From: a virus
DNA length: 31,023 bases
Reading direction: 5' to 3' (one strand)
Virus record (IMG/VR): IMGVR_UViG_3300025652_009266
Location: 1-31,023 of that record
Shown one piece after another: positions 1 through 6,705 of this stretch. Under the pieces are notes generated by a model, which worked only from the letters and a program-made list of their open reading frames with translations, searched no databases and was not told the origin of the DNA. The number at the start of each line of letters is the position of its first letter. Positions within the stretch are counted from its first letter, which is position 1. The position numbers and the translations under genes are program-made.

Positions 1-237
1 TCTTTTAAATTTTAGTTTAGGAAATACTGAATATATATAGTTATACTGAGATGGTTTATCACTAAAAAGATTCCAATATTTATTGGTCGTCTCATTCACA
101 TAATCATTTAGCTCCTTCGAGTACATACTCGTCCATCTATTAACCATAAATAGATTAAATTGCGACTCATCATCGCAATTCATGTCTGCCTTTTTCTTAC
201 TAAATAAGAGACCGTTTAAATATTGAAATAGATTCAT
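1..237 (-). CDS. Partial clamp-loader small subunit (T4 gp62-like)
   Basis: The frame opens at an ATG (complement of 235-237) and runs off the left edge without a stop, giving 79 residues. It begins MNLFQYLNGLLF and contains FMVNRWTSMYS, then a Y-rich stretch ending FPKLKFKR. This layout, with an FxxFMVNR-type centre and a basic end, resembles the short marine T4-like gp62 proteins as I remember them. In T4, gp62 joins four gp44 ATPase subunits to load the sliding clamp on DNA. The start is one base after the stop of the DUF366-like gene, so both are probably co-transcribed from the promoter at 835-863. The call rests on motif memory and the remainder lies outside the window. Confidence 0.55.
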   Translation of the reverse strand, partial: MNLFQYLNGLLFSKKKADMNCDDESQFNLFMVNRWTSMYSKELNDYVNETTNKYWNLFSDKPSQYNYIYSVFPKLKFKR

Positions 238-828
238 TTATAGATTGATCTTAGTAGTAGCAATAAACATATCATCTACCATCGCATAAAAAAGATCAAT
301 AATATCTTGCATAAATTCAGTAGTTTGATCATCAGTTAAACCTGTACTATATGCAAAGTTAGGAGCTTTACGACCTGCATTAACATTAATACCTGTATGT
401 CCGATTGCTACACTATCTTTCGAATATGTAATACTTACACTACACTTACCGACCTTCTGTAATGTACCATCGCTACCTTCAAACTCAGCATGTACCATCA
501 AATCATCTCCGTCTACTTCAATAGGCTTCTTAATATATTTAGAAGAAAGTACATTAGCAATTTGAGTGTTAAACAATCGCTGAAACGCTACAGCACCTAA
601 CTTATCTAGATTAGGAATCTCCCAGCAGAAGTTAATAGCATCATCACTATATATATAGTCACCTTGAAGTACATCTTCCTGATCGATCATACCATCGATA
701 CTCACATCCATCGGGCATCTAAAAGCGATAATATTACCAATTGGTAGCGTCTTGTTACGAAAATAATCGTAAGCAAATCTCTTATGAATTAACGGGCCAT
801 CATAAACCTTAATATCTTTAATAATCAT
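238..828 (-). CDS. DUF366-like protein (biotin/lipoate-ligase-like fold)
   Basis: This 196-residue protein begins MIIKDIKVYDGPLIH and carries AFRCPMDVSIDGMIDQEDV (residues 35-53) and IYSDDAINFCWE (59-70). These resemble the FRGPCDV...MVDLEDV...IxSDxMxHFxxE pattern of DUF366, a family known mainly from archaea and related in fold to lipoate/biotin protein ligases. A later HTGINVN segment also fits. The biochemical role of DUF366 is not established and I assign none. It heads a two-gene unit with the gp62-like gene, hinting at a replication- or nucleotide-linked role. Its start is fixed by a sigma70-like promoter whose -10 box ends six bases before the ATG. Confidence 0.6.
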   Translation of the reverse strand: MIIKDIKVYDGPLIHKRFAYDYFRNKTLPIGNIIAFRCPMDVSIDGMIDQEDVLQGDYIYSDDAINFCWEIPNLDKLGAVAFQRLFNTQIANVLSSKYIKKPIEVDGDDLMVHAEFEGSDGTLQKVGKCSVSITYSKDSVAIGHTGINVNAGRKAPNFAYSTGLTDDQTTEFMQDIIDLFYAMVDDMFIATTKINL

Positions 829-834
829 ACACTA

Positions 835-863
835 ATTATAGTATATAAATAACTTTTATCCAA
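835..863 (-). promoter_or_regulatory. Sigma70-like promoter for the DUF366/gp62 pair
   Basis: On the minus strand TTGGAT (858-863) is followed after 17 bases by TATAAT (835-840). The six bases TAGTGT then lead straight into the ATG at 828. The -35 box overlaps the stop codon of the KpsC-like gene. The same TATAAT-TAGTGT-ATG string precedes queE. Transcription would begin at or next to the start codon, so the mRNA is probably leaderless. Confidence 0.65.
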
Positions 864-1776
864 CCACTAAATTACTTCTTCTTAAAATTTCTTTATATAA
901 CCAACTCGTTTTTATAACATTAACGTTATCTAAATCTGATTGATTCATTTGCTTATTGTAGCAATTAATAATAAATTTTTTTCTTTCATTATCATCTAAA
1001 AAGCGTCTAGACGGTAATCCAATTCCACATGTTATAACCCTTTGATGATATAAAAGTGTTTCAAATAAAACTGTAGAATTTATACCAATGACTTTATCAG
1101 CATATGGTATATATGAATGAACATCACCACTTACCTTAATCAATCTTTCTGATTTTGGTATTTTTGGACTAAATTGAGGGTGAGGTTTATATAAAATGTC
1201 TACATTGCTATTAGTATAAATTGTTAAAACATAATCTAGAAGTTCATACATTGTTTTGAACGGTGATAATTTTTGTATTTGTGTATCACCTTCATCTTGT
1301 AATGGTACAAATATATAATTTTTATCATGTAATCTCGGTTTAATATACTTTTTTTGTATTGACTCAAATAAAGTGTTATCTAGTTCCACATTATCGAGAT
1401 TTTCAACAACATTCATCGAAACAAAATTTGTACCGCAAGCATCAAAATAGCATGTCGAATAATGATCGAAAAAACCTAATTCAGCAAAAATAAATTTTTC
1501 ACGTCCATATATTTCTATCATTTTTTGATCACCTTCTGAAATACCGTTCCAAGTAAAAATAATATCTGGGTTTATGTCATTTATTTTATGAACCTCGTCT
1601 GATACTAGCAGTTTATTAGACCGTATCCTTTGAGTAGCTGCACTATGGCAAAAATAAGCACATTTATGACCTAATTTTTCTAAGCTATCACCCAGATCGT
1701 TAAAGAAACCACCGATAGCAGTCCAGCGTTCTGGTCTATCTTTATTACCTACACCTACATGGAATAATATGTTCAT
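856..1776 (-). CDS. KpsC/capsule-synthesis-like glycosyltransferase
   Basis: The 306-residue protein has YIFVPLQDEGDTQI (154-167), YKPHP (196-200) and GINSTVLFETLL (231-242). These match the capsule polysaccharide synthesis family (Pfam Capsule_synth; KpsC/KpsS/LipB group), GT-B-type enzymes that transfer Kdo or related sugars; KPHP and the NSTxxxE motif form the nucleotide-sugar site. At 306 residues it corresponds to a single catalytic domain, not two-domain KpsC. It is the last gene of the first glycan cassette and its ATG overlaps the upstream stop (ATGA). The donor sugar and acceptor are unknown. No signal peptide or membrane segment is evident. Confidence 0.65.
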   Translation of the reverse strand: MNILFHVGVGNKDRPERWTAIGGFFNDLGDSLEKLGHKCAYFCHSAATQRIRSNKLLVSDEVHKINDINPDIIFTWNGISEGDQKMIEIYGREKFIFAELGFFDHYSTCYFDACGTNFVSMNVVENLDNVELDNTLFESIQKKYIKPRLHDKNYIFVPLQDEGDTQIQKLSPFKTMYELLDYVLTIYTNSNVDILYKPHPQFSPKIPKSERLIKVSGDVHSYIPYADKVIGINSTVLFETLLYHQRVITCGIGLPSRRFLDDNERKKFIINCYNKQMNQSDLDNVNVIKTSWLYKEILRRSNLVVG

Positions 1777-2240
1777 AATTTTTTTATATACTTTGCAGGG
1801 GAACCCCCTGTAACTTGATTTGGTTGAATATCTTTATTTACAAATGAATTTGCCCCTACGATTACATTTTTTCCAATCGTAACCGGGTTTATTGTGCAAT
1901 TTGCACCAAACCAACACCTACCCTCAATAGAAAGTGTACCTCTAGTTAATGCTGAATCATAAAAGCTGATATTTTCATCTATCCTATGAGATGATGCTAA
2001 AAATACACAATGCGGGCCAGCTATAATATCGTCACCAATATTAATTGTACCTGTACATTGTATAAATGAATTATAACCTATAACGACGTTGTTACCAATA
2101 GTTATATTACCAGCGCCGAGTTCAATAACTGTATAATCCCGTATTTGAACATTATTACCAATAGTTATATTACCAGCTCCGATAAATTTAACTGTATCAG
2201 CAATATAACTGCCATGACCTTTTATTATATTAACTGCCAT
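1773..2240 (-). CDS. Hexapeptide-repeat acyltransferase (left-handed beta-helix)
   Basis: This 155-residue protein is built of hexapeptide turns (NITIGNNVQI, NITIGNNVVI, TINIGDDIIA, VTIGKNVIVGANSFV) and ends with VTGGSPAKYIKKL, the tail typical of sugar O- and N-acetyltransferases. Such enzymes are trimers that use acetyl-CoA to acylate sugars. The block GAGNITIGNNV occurs twice, 21 residues apart, and the underlying DNA is a perfect 23-base repeat. The reading frame overlaps the upstream acyltransferase by 11 bases. Both acyltransferases start MAVNII and share identical DNA at the start. The substrate is presumably the glycan made by the adjacent glycosyltransferases. Confidence 0.8.
   Translation of the reverse strand: MAVNIIKGHGSYIADTVKFIGAGNITIGNNVQIRDYTVIELGAGNITIGNNVVIGYNSFIQCTGTINIGDDIIAGPHCVFLASSHRIDENISFYDSALTRGTLSIEGRCWFGANCTINPVTIGKNVIVGANSFVNKDIQPNQVTGGSPAKYIKKL
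2092..2177. repeat. Perfect 23-base direct repeat inside the hexapeptide gene
   Basis: Copies at 2092-2114 and 2155-2177 are identical and 63 bases apart. They encode the repeated block GAGNITIGN in the beta-helix. Identical synonymous codons suggest a recent internal duplication of one helix section. A closely related but diverged stretch encodes NITIGNDV in the neighbouring gene around 2510-2530. Confidence 0.85.
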
Positions 2241-2243
2241 ATT
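2221..2243 (-). repeat. 23-base repeat at the start of a hexapeptide gene, copy 1
   Basis: Exact match to 2777-2799. On the minus strand it covers the ATG and the codons for MAVNII of the 155-residue acyltransferase, extending two to three bases upstream of the start codon. Confidence 0.85.
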
Positions 2244-2796
2244 TTTTTCTCAATTCAATTATATCACCACTACTTATTAAATCCACATATTCGTTAATTT
2301 TTGTATCTTCCCAATCCCACCATTTAATATCTAGTAAGAATTTAACATCAGTATCGCTAAATCGTTGCCTTATAAACTTCATTGGAGCACCTACAGCAAT
2401 AGTATATGGTGGTACATCTTTACTAACAACTGTATTTGTACCGATACATGCTCCATCTCCAATTTTTACTCCGCTCATTATCATAACCCCCTTACCTATC
2501 CATACATCATTACCAATAGTTATATTCCGTGGACTTCTTTTATAAGGTATTATTTTTTTTGCATTTGACCATTTATTTTTAAATGCTTCAAATGGGTATG
2601 TTGTAATCCAATCAGTATTGTGACTCCACCCAATAACCATTACTTCTACACCTGAACCGATAGAACAAAAATTACCTACAGTAATGTTATCTAATAAATG
2701 ATCACCTTCGATAGAAATAAATCCATATGAATGCTTACCGATAGTATATTTGATAGTATTTTGTCGATTACCAACATTTATTATATTAACTGCCAT
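2230..2796 (-). CDS. CatB/Vat-type hexapeptide acetyltransferase
   Basis: The 188-residue protein resembles xenobiotic and sugar acetyltransferases. It has NITVGNFCSIGSGVEVM, a histidine-containing WSHNTDW segment near residue 60, then NITIGNDVWIGKGVMIMSG, IGTNTVVSKDVPPYTIAVGAPMKFIRQRF and a helical tail rich in W and D. The histidine in the loop following the first coils is the usual catalytic position of the CatB/VatD group. Despite the resemblance to antibiotic acetyltransferases, its position between glycosyltransferases points to O- or N-acetylation of a sugar. The gene overlaps its downstream partner by 11 bases and starts nine bases after the upstream glycosyltransferase stop. Confidence 0.8.
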   Translation of the reverse strand: MAVNIINVGNRQNTIKYTIGKHSYGFISIEGDHLLDNITVGNFCSIGSGVEVMVIGWSHNTDWITTYPFEAFKNKWSNAKKIIPYKRSPRNITIGNDVWIGKGVMIMSGVKIGDGACIGTNTVVSKDVPPYTIAVGAPMKFIRQRFSDTDVKFLLDIKWWDWEDTKINEYVDLISSGDIIELRKKYGS

Positions 2797-2799
2797 ATT
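2777..2799 (-). repeat. 23-base repeat at the start of a hexapeptide gene, copy 2
   Basis: Exact match to 2221-2243, covering the start codon and MAVNII codons of the 188-residue acetyltransferase. After this string the two proteins diverge at once, so the identity is limited to the gene start. Confidence 0.85.
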
Positions 2800-2805
2800 A
2801 TTTTA

Positions 2806-3528
2806 TTATTTGCCCCATTTTTCGTTAAAAACATTTAATTGATTTTCCATCATATCACGTTTTTTACTATCTGGAATTGTACTATAAGATTGACTAACCA
2901 TATGATATACTTTTGAGTTTGTTATTAATGCATTTTTAATATTTTTATTTTGCAGGGTTAATGAAATATCATTATCCTGATACCAAAATTTAAACCTCTC
3001 ATCAAATAATTCACACTTATTAATAGTATCTCTCTTTAAAATCATACACCAACCGGTTATTTCAAAAGACGTCCTGTAACCTTCATAAAAATCTTTTTTA
3101 CCGTCAATTATTTGACCTGATTGAGCTGAAAGTTTTTCTTTAGCTTTATGCCAATTTGGTTCATATGGACAAAACATACCATAACCAGGATTTTTATTAT
3201 CAAAATCAATTATCTTACTAAACCAGTTTTGTGTGAATATGACATCATTATTTGCTATAATAATCCAATCATTCTTACATTCTTCTAAGCCATAATTTAG
3301 AAATTTATTATAATTAAATTCTTCATCTTTAGTTATCACTTTACAATCATGGTACCAAAAACCTTCATTTTGATATTTTGAATTACTCTCAACTATTATA
3401 ATATTAAAATCGACACAAGACGTCTGATAACCAGATTGCGACATACGTAAAGTATTAATAGCACGTTGCGTATTACCATACTGTTCAATATTAACGGTGT
3501 TGGATAAAAAGATAACATCTATTTTCAT
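2806..3528 (-). CDS. GT2-like glycosyltransferase
   Basis: This 240-residue protein has a GT-A-like plan: strand MKIDVIFLSNT at the start, FNIIIVESNS (41-50), NKFLNYGLEECKNDWIIIANNDV (74-96) with NND at 93-95 in place of the usual DxD metal site, then a GWCMILKRD strand and DERFKFWYQDNDISL (acidic acceptor-side motif) near the C-terminus. These features match family 2 glycosyltransferases that move sugars from nucleotide donors. Its ATG overlaps the stop of the upstream GT2 (ATGA), so the two are translationally coupled. The donor is unknown. No membrane helix is visible, so it is probably cytoplasmic. Confidence 0.75.
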   Translation of the reverse strand: MKIDVIFLSNTVNIEQYGNTQRAINTLRMSQSGYQTSCVDFNIIIVESNSKYQNEGFWYHDCKVITKDEEFNYNKFLNYGLEECKNDWIIIANNDVIFTQNWFSKIIDFDNKNPGYGMFCPYEPNWHKAKEKLSAQSGQIIDGKKDFYEGYRTSFEITGWCMILKRDTINKCELFDERFKFWYQDNDISLTLQNKNIKNALITNSKVYHMVSQSYSTIPDSKKRDMMENQLNVFNEKWGK

Positions 3529-4313
3529 TTCTTTACTTTCTTTAAAAATTCAATAACTTTATTAACAGGTGTATCTGGTACGCATTCACTCCATGCTGGC
3601 ATTGCACCGTGCTTTCTTTTAAAAATATAAGCGCTGTCAATAATACTTTGCTGCCAGTCATCACCTCTTCTTATAGATGAACTATCTTCACTGCATGCTT
3701 GTTCTTCTATGTAATCTAAGCTATTAGCCAAATCAGACCACCACCAGTAAGGTGTACTATAACCAGCTTTAGCTAATCTATATGAATGATCTACATGTTC
3801 AAAATTATTTTTATCAAATTCCTCGTCAAATATACCTACATCTTTTAAACATTTTTTAGTATAAAAGCATACTGCACCAACAGAGTGTTGATTTAAAGAA
3901 ATTTTAACATCACCGTAATCAATTATTTTACGTGGTTTCGGTTTACCTTTACTTATATTACCTTTATTCGCTGGTCCGTGATAAGCAAAGGACATATGTT
4001 CTATACCAGTAACTTTACTAGCTTTAATATATTCGTTAAAAACGTTACCCTTGAATCTCATATCATCTTCTACAAGGAAAATGTAATCACAACCCCTATC
4101 CAATAACTCTTTAAGAGCTTTATTTTTACTTTTACATACACCTATGTTTTTTTTGTTATTAATAATATCACAATCATAAAATGTAGTGATAGGCTTATCA
4201 CCATCATTAACAATAATAATCTCATCATACCATTCTGAACATATGCTCTTAACGCAGTTTGCAAGAAATTCATTTCTGTTGCATGTTATTATACCTATAC
4301 CAATCTTTGACAT
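3525..4313 (-). CDS. GT2 glycosyltransferase heading the first glycan cassette
   Basis: The 262-residue protein starts MSKIGIGIITCNRNEFLANC, the classic first strand and helix of GT2 enzymes, followed by EIIIVNDGD (31-39), NIGVCKSKNKAL (56-67) and YIFLVEDDM (77-85) with EDD as the metal-binding motif. A FDEEFDKNNFEHVDHSYRLAKAGY stretch, split here by function into the base and acceptor contacts, is typical for the family. It is the first gene of the 4313-to-856 cassette. The intergenic space to the divergent gene at 4342 is only 28 bases and contains an ATAAAATAT box on this strand, the same box found before the large second cassette. Confidence 0.8.
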   Translation of the reverse strand: MSKIGIGIITCNRNEFLANCVKSICSEWYDEIIIVNDGDKPITTFYDCDIINNKKNIGVCKSKNKALKELLDRGCDYIFLVEDDMRFKGNVFNEYIKASKVTGIEHMSFAYHGPANKGNISKGKPKPRKIIDYGDVKISLNQHSVGAVCFYTKKCLKDVGIFDEEFDKNNFEHVDHSYRLAKAGYSTPYWWWSDLANSLDYIEEQACSEDSSSIRRGDDWQQSIIDSAYIFKRKHGAMPAWSECVPDTPVNKVIEFLKKVKK

Positions 4314-4318
4314 TATAT

Positions 4319-4327
4319 ATATTTTAT
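4319..4327 (-). promoter_or_regulatory. ATAAAATAT box before the first glycan cassette
   Basis: The minus strand reads ATAAAATAT five bases before the ATG at 4313. The same nine bases lie three bases before the start at 29912. It resembles a T4 late box (TATAAATA) with one extra A. It may be a promoter variant; in such AT-rich DNA chance is a real alternative. Confidence 0.35.
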
Positions 4328-4328
4328 A

Positions 4329-4337
4329 TTAAATAAT
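4329..4337 (+). promoter_or_regulatory. TTAAATAAT late-promoter-like box
   Basis: TTAAATAAT ends four bases before the ATG at 4342. The same box or a close variant lies 3-6 bases before at least seven other starts in this window, mostly of virion-like or unknown genes. It is similar to the T4 late consensus TATAAATA. Confidence 0.45.
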
Positions 4338-4341
4338 TAAA

Positions 4342-4734
4342 ATGTCAAATGAAAAGATTAGTTTAAAGCAATTACCCATTATTTCTGAAATAAACAATGG
4401 TGATTTAATTTTAGTTGAAACAGCAGCTGCTACAAACACACTTGATTTTAAAGATTTTGTGATAGGTTTAGAAAATACTACATTTGCATCTACTATCAGT
4501 TCACATACAACTGAAATTGATAGTATTTCTAGTATAATTGAAGATCAGTTTTTTATAAATGATAATTTAAATACCAATGGACCTGACTTATTATTATCAG
4601 CAGGTGGTAATGATTTTAAATTAATTGAATCAAAATTGTTACCTATTAATATTACAAAGGGTGGTAATATTGAGGAATATTATATGTTATTAGTCGGTAA
4701 GAATGATATGGATGTTATATTATCACTACCTTAA
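4342..4734 (+). CDS. Small virion-associated-like protein
   Basis: This 130-residue protein begins SLKQLPIISEINNGDLILVETAAATNT, which resembles the short N-terminal element (xLPxxxxxxxxDxxxVxxxxxT) seen at the start of many phage tail-fibre and appendage proteins, as I recall them. The middle (TISSHTTEIDSISSIIEDQFF) has helix-forming heptad character that could trimerise. I do not recognise the C-terminal part. It has a late-type box directly upstream, which supports a structural role. It converges on the P-loop gene and the two stop codons share the palindrome TTAA (4731-4734). Function is inferred only. Confidence 0.5.
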   Translation: MSNEKISLKQLPIISEINNGDLILVETAAATNTLDFKDFVIGLENTTFASTISSHTTEIDSISSIIEDQFFINDNLNTNGPDLLLSAGGNDFKLIESKLLPINITKGGNIEEYYMLLVGKNDMDVILSLP

Positions 4735-5495
4735 AGGTTTAAGTTATTTAACTTATTAAATTCTTTAATTTGTTCTAACTGCTCTTTTAGAGCTTTTTCG
4801 TTATCAATTGTTTCAGATTGTTGTTTAAGTAATTGTTCCATTAAATCTAAATTTTCTGGGTTAAATAATTCTGATTGATCGCCTTCAATTATATCACCAT
4901 CAACATCCAGATATAACTTTAACATTTCTAATCTTTCACGTTGATTACCGAATACTTCAATTAAAGCAGGTGAATCGTCTCTTGGAAAAAATGGATTTTC
5001 TTGAGGGTGTTGCTGATATTGAGCTTGTATAGCTTTAAAGATATAATCAATTTCCTTAATATAAATTTCATCAGTTTCTCTTACACCATCATCTTCAATT
5101 TTAATATTATTAAATTTTGTAATTGGTAAAAAGAAGATTATATCTAAATGCTTCATACTCTCTGATACTAATGGTATACATTTAGTAATAAATTCTTCAT
5201 CAATATCACCAACACCTTTTTCTAGACACCATAGAGAATATACGAGATTATCAATAGGACATCTATCCATAATTACATTATCATCAGCACTAAATGTCTG
5301 CATTTCATCAATCATATGATTAAGAATTTTCCATTGAGTATCTTTTGTAGCATTTTTACTATGCGGTAATTTTTCAGATACTAACTTATCTCTATATGTA
5401 GAGCTTTCAGTTTTATAATTTGACCATTCCTGTAAGAAATCATTAATTAGAGTAGTCTTACCTTGATTACCGGTTCCGCTTATTGCAATTCTCAT
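4731..5495 (-). CDS. P-loop nucleotide kinase-like/AAA_28-like protein
   Basis: The 254-residue protein starts with strand MRIAISG and a Walker A motif GTGNQGKTT (7-15). NVIMDRCPIDNLVYS (73-87) follows, resembling the DR-x motif of nucleoside and thymidylate kinases, and DIIFFLPIT forms the next core strand. This arrangement fits the NadR/deoxynucleoside kinase-like P-loop proteins (AAA_28 in Pfam). From about residue 205 the chain becomes an acidic, glutamine-rich coiled coil (LMEQLLKQQSETIDNEKALK), unusual for a simple kinase and perhaps for oligomerisation. Its substrate cannot be read from sequence. The start is supported by the adjacent promoter at 5502-5529. Confidence 0.6.
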   Translation of the reverse strand: MRIAISGTGNQGKTTLINDFLQEWSNYKTESSTYRDKLVSEKLPHSKNATKDTQWKILNHMIDEMQTFSADDNVIMDRCPIDNLVYSLWCLEKGVGDIDEEFITKCIPLVSESMKHLDIIFFLPITKFNNIKIEDDGVRETDEIYIKEIDYIFKAIQAQYQQHPQENPFFPRDDSPALIEVFGNQRERLEMLKLYLDVDGDIIEGDQSELFNPENLDLMEQLLKQQSETIDNEKALKEQLEQIKEFNKLNNLNL

Positions 5496-5501
5496 ATATT
5501 T

Positions 5502-5529
5502 ATTTTAATACCTAAATTTGACTTTTCAA
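5502..5529 (-). promoter_or_regulatory. Sigma70-like promoter for the P-loop protein
   Basis: Minus strand: TTGAAA (5524-5529), 16-base spacer, TAAAAT (5502-5507), then six bases to the ATG at 5495. Its -35 box lies directly next to the -35 box of the divergent promoter at 5518-5545, so RNA polymerase may be unable to occupy both at once. Confidence 0.6.
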
Positions 5530-5545
5530 GTCTATATACTATAAT
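5518..5545 (+). promoter_or_regulatory. Sigma70-like promoter for the PD-(D/E)XK nuclease
   Basis: TTGACT (5518-5523), 16-base spacer, TATAAT (5540-5545), then nine bases to the ATG at 5555. This is the best match to the sigma70 consensus in the window. It leaves room for a leader of only a few bases and there is no Shine-Dalgarno sequence. Confidence 0.7.
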
Positions 5546-5554
5546 TGTTATATA

Positions 5555-6244
5555 ATGGTTATATTTAATGAAGAAAAACACAAGTACGTTGATGATGAAA
5601 CTGGTAAAGAGTTAATCTCAGCTACTACCCTACTCGGTAAATATAAACCTGCGTTCGATTCAATAGGCAATGCTACTCGGGTAGCAGCTAGAGAAGGTGT
5701 AACTGTTGACTTTATACTTGAGGAATGGAATACCGAGAAAAATAGAGCTTGCGATTACGGTACTCATATTCATAAAGTAATGGAAGATTTTTTAGGTGAG
5801 GATAAGCGTGAAGAAGAATATACTACATTATATGACTCATATAAGAAGTGGGAGTATATATTTAAAAAGTTTCCGAAGTTAACTTGCGAAATGAGATTGC
5901 ATAATATCGAGCTAAATATTGCTGGTACTGCAGATTTAATTTATGAGAATTCAGAATATTTTTATGTAGGTGATTTTAAGACAAATAAAAACTTTAGATT
6001 CTTTAGTGAATATAACGAGTTCTTTAAAGCTCCTGTTGAGCATTTAGGTGTATGTGAATTTAATACATACTGCTTACAGCTTTCATTATACGCATACTTA
6101 TATGAATTAAGTAGTGGTAAGAAGTGTAGCGGGTTAGTTGTCTTCTATAAAAATAAAGATGACACTTGGTACCCTATTCGTTTAAACTATATGAAGACAG
6201 AGATTAAAACTCTTGTTGAAGATTATAATAAAATAAACGTTTAA
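5555..6244 (+). CDS. PD-(D/E)XK superfamily nuclease (Cas4/RecB-like)
   Basis: The 229-residue protein carries the nuclease signature in order: GTHIHKVME (69-77) with the conserved histidine, a glutamate in TCEMRL (E112), GTADLIY (124-130) with D127, VGDFKTNK (138-145) giving D140-x-K142, and QLSLYAYL (175-182) with the conserved glutamine of motif QxxxY. This is the layout of the RecB/Cas4-type PD-(D/E)XK exonucleases common in phages, which use two Mg2+ ions. It may process phage DNA ends or degrade host DNA. No cysteine cluster is evident, so it is not a typical Fe-S Cas4. It ends convergently with the Nudix gene, sharing TTAA. Confidence 0.8.
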   Translation: MVIFNEEKHKYVDDETGKELISATTLLGKYKPAFDSIGNATRVAAREGVTVDFILEEWNTEKNRACDYGTHIHKVMEDFLGEDKREEEYTTLYDSYKKWEYIFKKFPKLTCEMRLHNIELNIAGTADLIYENSEYFYVGDFKTNKNFRFFSEYNEFFKAPVEHLGVCEFNTYCLQLSLYAYLYELSSGKKCSGLVVFYKNKDDTWYPIRLNYMKTEIKTLVEDYNKINV

Positions 6245-6678
6245 ATCTCACCATCAAGCTCCTCTTGATCAGGAGTCTTTTTACGTGGCTTTAAGAAAGC
6301 TAAATCCTTTTTAGACCACTTACTTAGTGGTAATTTAAATAAATCTCTTTCTGAAACAAATCTAAAGCTTTTATGTTCCAAACTTAATTTAATAATACTG
6401 GTATTTATATAACCTCTATATAAAACACGAGAACTATTAGATGATATTTGATTTATTTTTTTAATATTTACCCCAGTTTCTTCAAAGAACTCTCTCTTTG
6501 CTCCATTGTTTGGACTTTCACCTCTTTGTATATGACCACCCGGTAATTCAAATTGACCATTTTGCTTTTGAAGCATTAAAAATTTATTATTAAAGGTCGA
6601 AATAATTTTAGATACTCTATTTGTATCGATTTTTTTACTATTAGGTATATCTAAATTGGTTAAATTGTTAGTAATCAC
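6241..6678 (-). CDS. Nudix hydrolase
   Basis: This 145-residue protein has a complete Nudix box: G48, E54 and REFFEETGV (62-70), preceded by FELPGGHI, fitting GX5EX7REUXEEXGU. Nudix enzymes hydrolyse nucleoside diphosphates linked to another group (oxidised dNTPs, NADH, nucleotide sugars, capped RNA); the substrate is not predictable here. The start is a GTG (6676-6678) because the ATG-like string just before it runs into a stop. A late-type box (ATTAAATATT, 6682-6691) ends three bases upstream. The C-terminus is lysine-rich followed by an acidic tail. Confidence 0.88.
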   Translation of the reverse strand: MITNNLTNLDIPNSKKIDTNRVSKIISTFNNKFLMLQKQNGQFELPGGHIQRGESPNNGAKREFFEETGVNIKKINQISSNSSRVLYRGYINTSIIKLSLEHKSFRFVSERDLFKLPLSKWSKKDLAFLKPRKKTPDQEELDGEI

Positions 6679-6681
6679 ATA

Positions 6682-6691
6682 AATATTTAAT
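6682..6691 (-). promoter_or_regulatory. ATTAAATATT box before the Nudix gene
   Basis: Late-type box on the minus strand ending three bases before the GTG start. The same ten bases occur, again three bases from the start, before the basic protein at 11428. Confidence 0.4.
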
Positions 6692-6705
6692 ACAATAAAA
6701 ATGAT

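Noticed and set aside
2092-2177. CRISPR-like repeat
   Set aside because: Only two copies, both in frame inside a hexapeptide gene and explained by the protein repeat.
2365-2568. Open frame of 67 codons on the plus strand
   Set aside because: Antisense to the well-supported CatB-like acetyltransferase, with a composition (Y, C, S, I rich) typical of a reverse-strand shadow.
2230-2796. Antibiotic (chloramphenicol/streptogramin) resistance gene
   Set aside because: The fold is shared with sugar acetyltransferases, and the position among glycosyltransferases favours a glycan substrate.
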